From: Gallionella sp.
Lineage (GTDB): Bacteria; Pseudomonadota; Gammaproteobacteria; Burkholderiales; Gallionellaceae
Reading direction: 5' to 3'
Length of the DNA: 64,000 bases
Assembly: GCA_030645535.1 (NCBI GenBank)
Contig: JAUSNM010000027.1
Location: 1-64,000, forward strand
Shown: positions 22,081-33,094 of the stretch, in pieces
Position numbering within the stretch: position 1 is the stretch's first letter
How the letters are laid out: every line of letters starts with the position of its first letter
Program-made: the position numbers and the translations under genes
The notes under the pieces: model-generated
What the model was told of the DNA's origin: nothing
Database searches by the model: none
The model's input: the letters and a program-made list of their open reading frames with translations, nothing else

Positions 22081-23346
22081 ATGCATAATATTCAACTCGC
22101 AGCAACCCAGATCGTCCAGCAAGTACTGGTGGACGGGCGCAACCTCAATCAGGTACTGGATGAATCGCTGCGCAGAAAGTCGGTCTGGACACCGGCGCAA
22201 CGCGCCGCCCTGCAAGACTTGAGCTATGGCACGTTGCGTTTTTACGGACAGTTAAATTCCATACTCAACTTGCTGCTGCACAAGCACATGACGGATAACC
22301 GGATTACCTATTTACTGCTGGTAGCCTTATATCAGCTGCAATACAGTCGTGCCGCGCATCATGCGGTGGTCGATCACGCCGTGCGCTCGGCAGACATACT
22401 GAATCCGAAAATCAGGGGGTTGGTGAATGCGATTTTGCGCAATTTTTTGCGCAATCAGACCGATTTGCTGGCGCAAGCTACTATGAATGACGAAGGACAA
22501 TATAGTCATCCGCAATGGTGGATAGATGAACTTCGCGCACAGTATGGTGCAGATGCGGCGGCGATACTCGACGTGGGCAACGGGCACCCGCCGATGACGC
22601 TGCGGGTCAATCAGCGGCGCGGCACCACGGCGGACTATCTGGCGAAGTTGATTGAGCAAGATATACCTGCCAGGCTTATCGCACCTGATGCGCTGCAACT
22701 GGACAAACCGGTGTCGGTGGACAAGTTACCAGGATTCTTTGAGGGCCTGGTATCGGTGCAGGATGCGGGCGCGCAATATGCTGCACGTCTGCTGGATGTT
22801 AAGAGCGGCATGCGCGTGCTGGATGCGTGCGCAGCCCCGGGCGGCAAGGCCGCGCACATTCTGGAACTGGCAGACGTTGAAATGGTGGCGCTGGACAAGG
22901 ATGAAAAGCGCTTGCTGCGCGTAAATGAGAATTTGCAGCGTCTGGAATTATCTGCAACGTTATTGGCAGGTGATGCCGCCGCCCCTGAGCAATGGTGGGA
23001 CGGCAAACCGTTCGAGCGTATTTTAGCCGATGTACCCTGCTCCGCTACTGGCGTGGTGCGCCGCCATCCCGATATAAAATGGCTGCGCCGCAAGAAGGAT
23101 ATCGCCTCTTTCGCCGCACAGCAGTCAGATATCCTGCAAGCATTGTGGCCACTCCTGGCGCAAGACGGTCTGTTTCTCTACGCCACCTGCTCTGTATTTA
23201 AACAAGAAAATCAAGATGTTGTAGACAAGTTCCTGGCGAAAAATCCGCAGGCGCGACAGCTGGCTACCGAGCTGCCCGGCGGACAATTATTACCGACCGA
23301 TCAGCATGATGGATTCTTTTATGCCTTGCTGCAAAAAACTGCTTAA
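22081..23346 (+). CDS. rsmB: 16S rRNA m5C967 methyltransferase
   Basis: 421 aa; NusB-like N-terminus, LDACAAPGGKAAHILEL, ILADVPCSATGVVRRHPDIKW. Confidence 0.95.
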   Translation: MHNIQLAATQIVQQVLVDGRNLNQVLDESLRRKSVWTPAQRAALQDLSYGTLRFYGQLNSILNLLLHKHMTDNRITYLLLVALYQLQYSRAAHHAVVDHAVRSADILNPKIRGLVNAILRNFLRNQTDLLAQATMNDEGQYSHPQWWIDELRAQYGADAAAILDVGNGHPPMTLRVNQRRGTTADYLAKLIEQDIPARLIAPDALQLDKPVSVDKLPGFFEGLVSVQDAGAQYAARLLDVKSGMRVLDACAAPGGKAAHILELADVEMVALDKDEKRLLRVNENLQRLELSATLLAGDAAAPEQWWDGKPFERILADVPCSATGVVRRHPDIKWLRRKKDIASFAAQQSDILQALWPLLAQDGLFLYATCSVFKQENQDVVDKFLAKNPQARQLATELPGGQLLPTDQHDGFFYALLQKTA

Positions 23347-23911
23347 AGTCCTGCTGGGGCTGGTTTTGCCCCTGTGGCTGTTTACTGCACCGGCGTATGC
23401 GGATGGCATAGACGTAAACAAGGCGGAGATGCGGATCTCTGAGGACGGCTCTCAACTCGCGGCAGATTTCGATGTCAACTTCAGTTTTCAGGTACAGCAG
23501 GCCTTGTCGTTGGGTGTGCCGCTCTATTTCGTGGGCGAATTTACGTTGACGCGTTCACGCTGGTATTGGCTGGACGAACAAGTGTTCCAAAGCGAACAGT
23601 CGGTCAAATTATCCTATAACGTCCTGACACGCCAGTACCGTATTTCACGCGGTTCGCTGTTCCAGAATTTTGCCAATCTCGAAGAAATGATGCGTATTCT
23701 GTCCAGGCAAAGCTCTAGTTATATTCCCGCAGAGGCGATGAAAAAAGATGGCAGCTATATTGCATCTGTTCGCTTGCGCCTGGACACCAAACAATTGCCT
23801 AAATTGATGCAAGTGAATGTGCTGACCAGTAAAGACTGGGATCTGGATTCGGGCTGGTATCGCTGGGTGATACGCCCCCTGGACGCGGCGTTGCGCGGCA
23901 AGACGGAGTAG
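23306..23911 (+). CDS. DUF4390 domain protein, exported
   Basis: 201 aa; signal peptide; between rsmB and ntrY; LTRSRWYWLDE, LTRQYRISRGSLFQNFANLEE. Confidence 0.82.
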   Translation: MMDSFMPCCKKLLKVLLGLVLPLWLFTAPAYADGIDVNKAEMRISEDGSQLAADFDVNFSFQVQQALSLGVPLYFVGEFTLTRSRWYWLDEQVFQSEQSVKLSYNVLTRQYRISRGSLFQNFANLEEMMRILSRQSSSYIPAEAMKKDGSYIASVRLRLDTKQLPKLMQVNVLTSKDWDLDSGWYRWVIRPLDAALRGKTE

Positions 23912-23917
23912 GGAGCG

Positions 23918-26203
23918 GTGAAATACCTGATCATCTTGAGTGTCATTGCAGGTGCTGCCTTGCTGTATCTGCTATCGAGCAACAGCGTGCACACCGACGT
24001 ATTTTCCATCAAGTTTTACGGATTGCTCGGTCTGATGGGCTTGCTGGCCACAGGTTTATTGGGGCTGGTGGTTTTTCAGATCTGGCGCTTGCGCTCAAAG
24101 CTGAAAAATAAAGTATTTGGCGCCAAACTCACGCTGCGCCTGGTGCTGTTTTTTACCCTGATCGCTGTTTTACCCGGCATCCTGGTCTATACCGTATCGG
24201 TCAACTTTTTGTCCAAAAGCATTGAGTCGTGGTTCGATGTGCGCGTGGAAAAGGCACTGGAAGGCGGCCTTAATCTGGGTCGTAGCGGACTGGACAACAG
24301 CCTGAAGGAATTGTCGAAAAAAACCCAATTCATCGCACTCTTGCTGTCGGAAAAAAATCCCGTTCAATTTCAAAATACACTGACTCAGTTAATCGATGAA
24401 GGTGTTGCACAGGAGGCTGCCCTGTTTGGCCCCGGCGGAAAACTGCTTGCCTTTGCCGCCAGCGACAATGCATTGTTGCCCGATATTCCGAGTGACAAGC
24501 TGATGCAACAGGCACGCGAAAAAGGTCAATATGCGGCCATCGAGTCGACGCCCGACAAGGCGATGAGCCTGCGCGTATTGGCGCCGGTCAATGCGAACAG
24601 TTACTCGAAGGCAAGCTACATATTGCAATTTAATCAGGCTGTGCCGAAGCAAATCGAAGCCGATGCGGAAACGGTGCAATCGGTTTATCGCGATTATCAG
24701 GAGTTGACATTGTCCCGCCTGGGCTTGAAGCGACTGTATGGCATCACGCTGACGCTGTCCTTGCTGGTGGTGTTGCTGACAGCCATATCGGCTGCGTTCT
24801 TCATCAGCGAACGAATAGGGTCATCGCTCGAAGCACTGGCTGAAGGCACACGGGCGGTCGCGCAAGGCGATTTTACCGGCCAACATCCTATTCGCAGCAG
24901 TGATGAATTGGGTGCGCTGACCGGTCTGTTTAATCAGATGACACGCCAGTTGGCGGATGCCAGGCGGGCCAGCGAGCAGCAGCAACGCGAGGTTGAAAGC
25001 GCCAAGGGTTATCTGGAAAGTGTGCTGACGCATTTATCCTCCGGGGTATTGGCGCTCGATGATGAATTTCGCCTGCGCTCGGTGAATACCAGCGCCGCAC
25101 ATATTTTGGGCGCCCCCCTGCACGAATTGCAGCGCATGTCATTGCCGCAGATCGCGGAAAAATATAGCCTGTTAAATTCGTTCTGTCTGACCATCACGGA
25201 AGCATTTGCACAAACCGGCAATGGTGAGTGGCAGCGCCAGATTGAACGGTTAAGCAAGAATGGCACCCAGATTTTGCTGATGCGCGGCACAAGCCTGCCG
25301 CATGGCGCTGAAGCGGGATATGTCGTAGTTTTTGATGACATCAGTCACTTGCTGCAAGCAGAGCGTCAGGCCGCATGGGGCGAGGTGGCTCGCCGCCTGG
25401 CTCATGAAATCAAGAATCCGCTCACCCCTATTCAGCTGTCGGCAGAGCGTTTGCAATACAAGTTAAGTGCTAAGCTGGATGAAGCCGATGCGAAGCTGTT
25501 GCAGCGCGCCACACAAACCATCGTCAGCCAGGTTTCGGCGATGAAAAACATGGTGAGCGATTTTGCCGATTATGCACGTGGCCCGGTGTTGAAATTGACC
25601 AGACTGGATGTGCACAGGCTGATTAAAGAAGTTTTGGGATTATATGAGGCCAATGCCGTGCCTATAACCCTGGCCTTGCAGGCTGCTCGCGCCGAGATCA
25701 ATGGAGATGCAACGCGCCTGCGTCAGGTATTACATAACTTGTTACAGAATGCACAAGATGCGCTGCTCGGTGTACCTGCGCCCGTAATAACCCTGAGCAG
25801 CGAAATAGTGCAGGGCGAAATTCATTTACGCGTACTGGACAATGGCAGCGGGTTTTCAGAAAACGCGTTGTCGCGGCTTTTCGAACCGTACATGACAACC
25901 AAGACCAAAGGCACCGGTTTGGGCCTGGCGATTGTGAAGAAAATCATCGAGGAGCATGGCGGTCGAATAACGGTTGAAAATCATGCAAATGGCGGCGCCT
26001 GTGTAAATATCAGTCTGCCGCTCGCGGACATGGAAAATGTAACAATGGCGCCCATGCCCGCCCCCCTCTCTTCTACCTCGGATGGAACAACTAGCCAATC
26101 GACTAAGCCCGCAAGCGGGCAAGTCGCTGGTTATCCCCCGAAAACGGGGGAGAGTGATAAGGTCTCGCTGCGCGAATTACAAGATATTGAGGAACAAGTA
26201 TGA
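23918..26203 (+). CDS. ntrY: NtrY-like sensor histidine kinase (GTG start)
   Basis: 761 aa; N-terminal TM region, HAMP, PAS, EVARRLAHEIKNPLTPIQLSAERLQ, GTGLGLAIVKKIIEEHGG. Confidence 0.92.
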   Translation: MKYLIILSVIAGAALLYLLSSNSVHTDVFSIKFYGLLGLMGLLATGLLGLVVFQIWRLRSKLKNKVFGAKLTLRLVLFFTLIAVLPGILVYTVSVNFLSKSIESWFDVRVEKALEGGLNLGRSGLDNSLKELSKKTQFIALLLSEKNPVQFQNTLTQLIDEGVAQEAALFGPGGKLLAFAASDNALLPDIPSDKLMQQAREKGQYAAIESTPDKAMSLRVLAPVNANSYSKASYILQFNQAVPKQIEADAETVQSVYRDYQELTLSRLGLKRLYGITLTLSLLVVLLTAISAAFFISERIGSSLEALAEGTRAVAQGDFTGQHPIRSSDELGALTGLFNQMTRQLADARRASEQQQREVESAKGYLESVLTHLSSGVLALDDEFRLRSVNTSAAHILGAPLHELQRMSLPQIAEKYSLLNSFCLTITEAFAQTGNGEWQRQIERLSKNGTQILLMRGTSLPHGAEAGYVVVFDDISHLLQAERQAAWGEVARRLAHEIKNPLTPIQLSAERLQYKLSAKLDEADAKLLQRATQTIVSQVSAMKNMVSDFADYARGPVLKLTRLDVHRLIKEVLGLYEANAVPITLALQAARAEINGDATRLRQVLHNLLQNAQDALLGVPAPVITLSSEIVQGEIHLRVLDNGSGFSENALSRLFEPYMTTKTKGTGLGLAIVKKIIEEHGGRITVENHANGGACVNISLPLADMENVTMAPMPAPLSSTSDGTTSQSTKPASGQVAGYPPKTGESDKVSLRELQDIEEQV
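26101..26151. repeat. Two adjacent hairpins within the 3' end of ntrY
   Basis: GACTaaGCCCGCaaGCGGGCaAGTC (26101-26125) and TCCCCCGaaaaCGGGGGA (26134-26151). Confidence 0.6.
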
Positions 26204-26841
26204 GCAAACAGATTCTGGTAGTGGATGATGAAGTTGGCATACGTGAATTGCTGGCGGAAATATTATTTGATGAGGGCTATCAGGTTCAGCTTGCCGAAAA
26301 CGCCGAACAGGCGCGTAAATTCCGGCACGAAAGCGAACCTGATTTGGTGTTGCTGGATATCTGGATGCCGGACACCGATGGCGTGACACTACTGAAGGAG
26401 TGGGTAGAACAGGATTTGCTGACGATGCCCGTGGTGATGATGTCAGGTCATGGCACGATAGAGACAGCCGTCGAGGCCACGCGTATCGGTGCGGTGGATT
26501 TTCTTGAAAAGCCAATTTCGATGCAGAAATTGCTGAATACCGTAGCAAAAGCGCTCAAGGAGGGGGCCGCAAGGCCACATCCGCTCGTTGTGGATACTGT
26601 ACAAAACTTAACCGTTGAAATCGGTGGAGCAACCAGGCATTTCCCTCTGCCATTGGATTTGCCATTGCGCGAAGCGCGCGAACATTTTGATGCAATTTAT
26701 TTTGACTACCATTTGCAAATGGAAGACGGCAACGTGTCGCGTGTGGCAGAAAAAATAGGTTTGGAACGCACCCACCTGCATCGCAAGCTTAAACAATTGG
26801 GTATAAAAGTCGCCAAAAAGACTGGTGACAATGAATCATAG
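26200..26841 (+). CDS. NtrX-like response regulator lacking a sigma54 AAA+ domain
   Basis: 213 aa; receiver ILVVDDEVGIRELLAEILFDEGY...MSGHGTIETAVEATRIGAVDFLEKP, then a Fis-like HTH (GNVSRVAEKIGLERTHLHRKLKQLGI). Confidence 0.9.
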   Translation: MSKQILVVDDEVGIRELLAEILFDEGYQVQLAENAEQARKFRHESEPDLVLLDIWMPDTDGVTLLKEWVEQDLLTMPVVMMSGHGTIETAVEATRIGAVDFLEKPISMQKLLNTVAKALKEGAARPHPLVVDTVQNLTVEIGGATRHFPLPLDLPLREAREHFDAIYFDYHLQMEDGNVSRVAEKIGLERTHLHRKLKQLGIKVAKKTGDNES

Positions 26842-26843
26842 CG

Positions 26844-26877
26844 CGGTTTATCAGCACATTTTTCCGGTTTATCAACA
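26844..26877. promoter_or_regulatory. Direct repeats upstream of tkt, possible operator
   Basis: CGGTTTATCAGCA (26844) and CGGTTTATCAACA (26865), 21 bp apart. Confidence 0.35.
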
Positions 26878-26906
26878 GAAGTCTTGACATTAAATTGGCA
26901 AGATTG

Positions 26907-26935
26907 TTGATGTATTGCGGGGTGTGCGGCATAAT
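26907..26935 (+). promoter_or_regulatory. Candidate sigma70 promoter of the tkt cluster
   Basis: TTGATG, 17-bp spacer, CATAAT; about 70 bp before the tkt ATG. Confidence 0.5.
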
Positions 26936-27002
26936 TCCGCCTATTAAAATTAGGCGTTAAACATAAACCCATCACTATGGGATATTTCCGAGGAGTCAGT
27001 AA

Positions 27003-29021
27003 ATGACAGCAAATCGTAGCATTACACAACCAAAATTCAATGATATAACCGGCGCAATCCGCATGCTGGCAGTAGATGCAGTGCAAAAAGCCAACTCCGG
27101 CCATCCGGGCGCGCCTATGGGCATGGCAGAGATCGCTGACGTGTTGTGGAATCACCATCTGCGCCACAATCCGGCAAACCCTAAGTGGCCTGGTCGTGAT
27201 CGTTTCATGATGTCTAACGGTCATGGTTCGATGTTGGTTTATGCGTTGCTGCATCTGTCAGGTTACGATTTGCCAATTGAAGAATTGAAGCGTTTCCGTC
27301 AAATGCATTCCAAGACACCGGGTCATCCTGAATACGGTTACACCGCCGGCGTAGAAACGACCGGTGGTCCGCTCGGCCAGGGCATCACCAATGCCGTTGG
27401 TATGGCGATGGCAGAGAAATTGCTGGCAGCAGAATTCAACAAGCCAGGCCATGAAATCGTTGACCATAACACCTACGTGTTCATGGGCGATGGCTGCATG
27501 ATGGAAGGTATTTCCCATGAAGCCTGCGCATTGGCCGGCACCTGGGGTTTGGGCAAGTTGATGGCATTCTGGGATGACAACGAAATCTCGATCGACGGTC
27601 ACACCAACGGCTGGTTCACTGACGACACCGCAAAACGCTTTGAAGCATATGGTTGGCATGTCGTTGCAAATGTACAAGGACATGATGCTGAGGCAATCGA
27701 TGCCGCGATCCGTGCCGGTCACGCTGTAACCGACAAACCTACCCTGATCTGTTGCAAGACCATCATCGGTGCCGGCTCTCCTAACAAGGAAGGCACTCAC
27801 GACGTTCATGGCGCGGCCCTGGGCGATGCTGAAGTAGCGGCGACCCGCGCGCACATCGGCTGGAACTACCCTCCTTTTGAAATCCCTAAACATGTATATG
27901 AAGCATGGGATGCTCGCACCAAAGGCGCGGGCCTGGAAAAGTTGTGGAACAACAAGTTCGCTGAATATAGCGCAGCGTTCCCTGCTGAAGCCGCAGAGTT
28001 CACGCGTCGTACAAAGAGTGAGCTGCCATCTGGCTGGGCGGCACACGCAGCTGCCGCGATTGCACAGACAGACGCAAAGGGCGAAACCATCGCCACGCGC
28101 AAGGCTTCGCAAAACGCGATCAACGCACTGGCACCAGCCTTGCCTGAATTTTTGGGCGGCTCAGCCGATCTGACCGGTTCCAATCTGACCAACTGGACAG
28201 GTTGCAAGCACGTTCACGGCAAGACTACAGGTAACTACATCAGCTACGGCGTGCGCGAGTTCGGCATGTCGCACATCATGAACGGTATGGCGTTGCATGG
28301 CGGTTTACTGCCATTCGGCGGCACCTTCCTGATGTTCTCGGAATATGCACGCAATGCCTTGCGCATGGCAGCATTGATGAAGCAGCGCGTAATTTTCGTT
28401 TACACCCATGACTCCATCGGTCTGGGCGAAGACGGCCCGACTCACCAGCCTGTTGAGCAAACAGCCACCCTGCGTCATATTCCTAACATGGAAACATGGC
28501 GTCCATGCGACACGGTTGAATCGATCGTGTGCTGGGTTGCAGCAGTTGAACGCAACGATGGTCCTTCCAGCCTGATCTTCAGTCGCCAGAACCTGCAATT
28601 CCAGAAACGTGATGCGGCGCAAATCGCCAACATCCGCAAGGGTGCCTACATTCTGTCCGAAGCAGCAGGCGGCAAGCCACAAGCTGTGATTATCGCAACG
28701 GGTTCAGAAGTTGATCTGGCGATGAAATCGCAAGCGGCTCTGGCAGCAGAGGGCATCAACGTGCGCGTGGTGTCCATGCCTTCGACCAACGTATTTGACA
28801 AGCAAGACCAGGCCTACAGGGACAGCGTATTGCCACGCGGCATGAAACGCGTCGCGGTAGAAGCCGGCGTGACAGGCAGCTGGTACAAGTATGTCGGACT
28901 GGACGGCGCGGTAGTGGGTATGGATTGCTTCGGCGAATCAGCTCCTGCTCCTGAACTGTTCAAGCACTTCGGTTTCACTGTTGAAAACGTGGTTTCGACA
29001 GTGAAAAAGGTTTTAGCTTAA
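27003..29021 (+). CDS. tkt: Transketolase
   Basis: 672 aa; [57 protein letters not shown]. Confidence 0.97.
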   Translation: MTANRSITQPKFNDITGAIRMLAVDAVQKANSGHPGAPMGMAEIADVLWNHHLRHNPANPKWPGRDRFMMSNGHGSMLVYALLHLSGYDLPIEELKRFRQMHSKTPGHPEYGYTAGVETTGGPLGQGITNAVGMAMAEKLLAAEFNKPGHEIVDHNTYVFMGDGCMMEGISHEACALAGTWGLGKLMAFWDDNEISIDGHTNGWFTDDTAKRFEAYGWHVVANVQGHDAEAIDAAIRAGHAVTDKPTLICCKTIIGAGSPNKEGTHDVHGAALGDAEVAATRAHIGWNYPPFEIPKHVYEAWDARTKGAGLEKLWNNKFAEYSAAFPAEAAEFTRRTKSELPSGWAAHAAAAIAQTDAKGETIATRKASQNAINALAPALPEFLGGSADLTGSNLTNWTGCKHVHGKTTGNYISYGVREFGMSHIMNGMALHGGLLPFGGTFLMFSEYARNALRMAALMKQRVIFVYTHDSIGLGEDGPTHQPVEQTATLRHIPNMETWRPCDTVESIVCWVAAVERNDGPSSLIFSRQNLQFQKRDAAQIANIRKGAYILSEAAGGKPQAVIIATGSEVDLAMKSQAALAAEGINVRVVSMPSTNVFDKQDQAYRDSVLPRGMKRVAVEAGVTGSWYKYVGLDGAVVGMDCFGESAPAPELFKHFGFTVENVVSTVKKVLA

Positions 29022-29254
29022 TTAGGACGAAACTACGTTTCTGTGAGGCATTACATCTGGTAATGCCGAAACTAAAAAGTGGTTAAAAAGTGTTCTGTAA
29101 CTTGACGACGTTTCAGTGAGGCAGCACGTTGATATTGTTCAACGTGCTGCCGAACTAAAACGTAACGGTTAAAAAGGTTTTGGCCTTAATTAGGACGAAA
29201 CCACGTTTTAGCGAAGGCTAGGTTCGATTGCGGTCAACATAGCCTGAGCGGTGG
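29001..29254 (+). repeat. Three tandem diverged repeats, each with a hairpin
   Basis: Copies at about 29001-29078, 29079-29166 and 29167-29254 share (G)TTAAAAAGG..., (TTAATTAG)GACGAAAC.ACGTTT and a hairpin with different arms: GGCATTAC/GTAATGCC, GGCAGCACGTTG/CAACGTGCTGCC, AGGCTA/TAGCCT. Confidence 0.8.
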
Positions 29255-29258
29255 TTAA

Positions 29259-30305
<1,047 letters not shown>

Positions 30306-30314
30306 TACGTTTGA

Positions 30315-30343
30315 AAAAGGGCTGGCCGGGTGCCAGCCCTTTT
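30315..30343 (+). terminator. Terminator or attenuator hairpin between gap and pgk
   Basis: AAAAGGGCTGGCcgggtGCCAGCCCTTTT. Confidence 0.65.
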
Positions 30344-30373
30344 GCCTTTATAGTTCTATGCAAAGGGAAAATA

Positions 30374-31573
30374 ATGTCCGTAATTAAGATGACTGATCTG
30401 GATCTCAAGGGCAAACGCGTCCTGATCCGTTCTGATTTGAATGTGCCTGTCAAAGACGGTAAAGTTACATCCGATGCCCGCATCACCGCCTCCATGTCAA
30501 CGATCAATGCCGCCATCAAAGCGGGTGCGCGCGTGATGGTAACCTCTCACCTGGGTCGCCCGGTTGAAGGCGAATACTCCGAAGAAAATTCACTCAAGCC
30601 AGTTGCCGATGTGATCGCCAACAAGCTTGCGAAGCCGGTTCGTCTGATCAAAGACTGGACAAATGGCGGATTTGATGTCGCAGAAGGTGAACTGGTATTG
30701 CTGGAAAACTGCCGCTTCAATAAGGGCGAGAAGAAGAGCACCGACGAACTGGCGAAGAAATATGCGGCGCTGTGCGATGTGTTCGTCATGGATGCATTTG
30801 GTACCGCTCACCGTGCCGAGGCGTCGACTCACGGCGTGGCAAAGTTCGCACCTGTCGCCGCTGCCGGCATCTTGTTGACTCAAGAGTTGGAAGCGCTAAC
30901 CAAGGCGTTGCTCTCCCCTGCCCGTCCAATGGTTGCCATCGTTGGCGGCTCCAAGGTTTCAACCAAGCTGACCGTACTGGAATCCTTGTCTGAAAAATGC
31001 GAGCAACTGGTTGTCGGCGGCGGTATCGCCAATACCTTCCTGAAGGCCACTGGTCATCCGGTCGGCAAGTCGCTGTGCGAGAACGATCTGGTTCCAACCG
31101 CGCAAGCGTTGATCGAAAAAATGAAACAAAGAGGCGCTATCATTCCAATCGCGACTGATGTCGTGGTCGGTCTGGCTGCTCCCTTCCTGCCGGGAAATGA
31201 AAATACACCTGCAATCCTGAAGTCGGCCAACGATGTTGCGGATGACGAAATGATTTTCGATATCGGCCCTAAGTCCGCGCAAGAAATCGTCGACATCATC
31301 ATGAATGCAGGAACAGTCGTCTGGAACGGTCCGGTCGGCGTGTTTGAATATGATCAGTTCGGCGAAGGCACCAAGGCTATTGCAAAAGCAATCGCTGAAA
31401 CAAAAGCCTTTACACTGGCTGGTGGCGGCGACACGATTGCAGCAATCCAGAAGTACGACATCTTCGACAAGGTTTCATACATCTCAACCGCAGGCGGTGC
31501 ATTTCTGGAATTCCTCGAAGGCAAAACTTTGCCGGCGGTAGCGATTCTCGAAGAACGCGCTAAAAACAACTAA
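30374..31573 (+). CDS. pgk: Phosphoglycerate kinase
   Basis: 399 aa from ATG 30374; [35 protein letters not shown]. Confidence 0.96.
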   Translation: MSVIKMTDLDLKGKRVLIRSDLNVPVKDGKVTSDARITASMSTINAAIKAGARVMVTSHLGRPVEGEYSEENSLKPVADVIANKLAKPVRLIKDWTNGGFDVAEGELVLLENCRFNKGEKKSTDELAKKYAALCDVFVMDAFGTAHRAEASTHGVAKFAPVAAAGILLTQELEALTKALLSPARPMVAIVGGSKVSTKLTVLESLSEKCEQLVVGGGIANTFLKATGHPVGKSLCENDLVPTAQALIEKMKQRGAIIPIATDVVVGLAAPFLPGNENTPAILKSANDVADDEMIFDIGPKSAQEIVDIIMNAGTVVWNGPVGVFEYDQFGEGTKAIAKAIAETKAFTLAGGGDTIAAIQKYDIFDKVSYISTAGGAFLEFLEGKTLPAVAILEERAKNN

Positions 31574-31584
31574 TTAGGAATCAC

Positions 31585-33033
31585 ATGCTGCGTAGAACCA
31601 AAATAGTTGCAACGCTGGGGCCAGCCTCCAGCGATCAAAAAGTCCTTGAGAACATGATCCGTGCCGGAGTCGATCTGGTGCGTATGAATTTCTCACATGG
31701 TTCGGCTGCTGATCACGTTAAACGTGCAGAAGTCGTGCGTGCAGCGGCGAAAGCCGTCGGACGCACCGTGGGTATTCTGGCCGATTTACAGGGGCCAAAA
31801 ATTCGCGTAGGCAAATTTGAGAATGACAAGATCATTCTGAATAAAGGCGATACGTTTGTCCTCGATGCAGAACTTGAAGGCCTGGGTAATCAACAATGCG
31901 TAGGGCTTGACTACAAGGAATTGCCTAACGACGTCAGCACGGGTTCGGTCTTGTTGCTCAATGACGGCATGCTGGAATTCGACGTGCTTGAAGTTCAGGG
32001 ATCCCGTGTCATTTGCAAGGTTGTGCGCGGCGGTGTGTTATCCAACAACAAGGGTATCAATCGCAAGGGCGGAGGTTTGACGGCACCTGCGCTGACCGAC
32101 AAGGACATGGAAGACATCAAGACAGCTGCGCTGATCAAGGCTGACTATCTGGCGATTTCTTTCCCCCGCAGCGGCGACGACATGCGTTTTGCGCGCAAGT
32201 TGATGCACGAAGCGGGTGGTCAGAGCCTGTTGATGGCCAAAATCGAACGTGCAGAAGCCATTCCGGCGTTGGCTGACATCATCGATGCGTCCGATGCCAT
32301 CATGGTCGCACGTGGAGATTTGAGCGTGGAAGTCGGCGATGCCGCCGTACCCGGATTGCAAAAGCGCATGATCAAGATGGCGCGCGCCAAGAATCGCCTT
32401 GTAATCACGGCGACGCAAATGATGGAATCGATGATCACCAACCCGATCCCGACCCGCGCCGAAGTATCCGACGTGGCGAATGCGGTACTGGATGGCACCG
32501 ATGCAGTGATGTTGTCTGCTGAAACCGCTGTAGGCGACTATCCCGTTGAGACGATCGAAGCGATGGCGCGCATTTGCCTGAATGCGGAACACCAGTTCGA
32601 AGACCATGCGATTGATCAGCGTGCAGTGCTGCATAAGTTTACCCGCATCGACCAATCCATCGCGATGTCTGCGCTGTATGCCGCCTCACACTTCAAGGTG
32701 AAGGCGATTGTGGCACTGACGCAATCCGGTTCAACGGCCTTGTGGATGTCACGCGTAAATGCCGGGGTACCTATCTTTGCGTTGACGCCTGTCCAGGAAA
32801 CATTGACCAAGGTGACGTTGTTCAGCGGTGTGCATCCGGTGTTGTTCCCAAGCCGTAACACAAAAAATCCGGCGCAGGAACTGATCGATGCCGAGCAAAA
32901 GCTGCTGGAGATGGGTTATGTTCATGACGGCGATCTGATCGTAGTGACCGTTGGCGAAGCCGTTGGTCAGTCGGGTCATACCAACACGATGAAAATCGTG
33001 CGTATCGGCGAACACCACAAAAATAGTATTTGA
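31585..33033 (+). CDS. pyk: Pyruvate kinase
   Basis: 482 aa; [65 protein letters not shown]. Confidence 0.97.
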   Translation: MLRRTKIVATLGPASSDQKVLENMIRAGVDLVRMNFSHGSAADHVKRAEVVRAAAKAVGRTVGILADLQGPKIRVGKFENDKIILNKGDTFVLDAELEGLGNQQCVGLDYKELPNDVSTGSVLLLNDGMLEFDVLEVQGSRVICKVVRGGVLSNNKGINRKGGGLTAPALTDKDMEDIKTAALIKADYLAISFPRSGDDMRFARKLMHEAGGQSLLMAKIERAEAIPALADIIDASDAIMVARGDLSVEVGDAAVPGLQKRMIKMARAKNRLVITATQMMESMITNPIPTRAEVSDVANAVLDGTDAVMLSAETAVGDYPVETIEAMARICLNAEHQFEDHAIDQRAVLHKFTRIDQSIAMSALYAASHFKVKAIVALTQSGSTALWMSRVNAGVPIFALTPVQETLTKVTLFSGVHPVLFPSRNTKNPAQELIDAEQKLLEMGYVHDGDLIVVTVGEAVGQSGHTNTMKIVRIGEHHKNSI

Positions 33034-33094
33034 TCTGCCCTGCCCGCTGGGCAGCGCGGTACGAGTTTGTAATCTAATTAATCAGGAGATAAAA

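Noticed and set aside
29045-29247. Calling the tkt-gap hairpins kink-turns
   Set aside because: GA...GA next to the stem is suggestive, but the outer C-stem is convincing only in copy B; left as an unclassified motif.
33034-33053. CTGCCC...GGGCAG hairpin between pyk and fba
   Set aside because: Short, no T-run and no repeats; insufficient to call a terminator or regulatory site.
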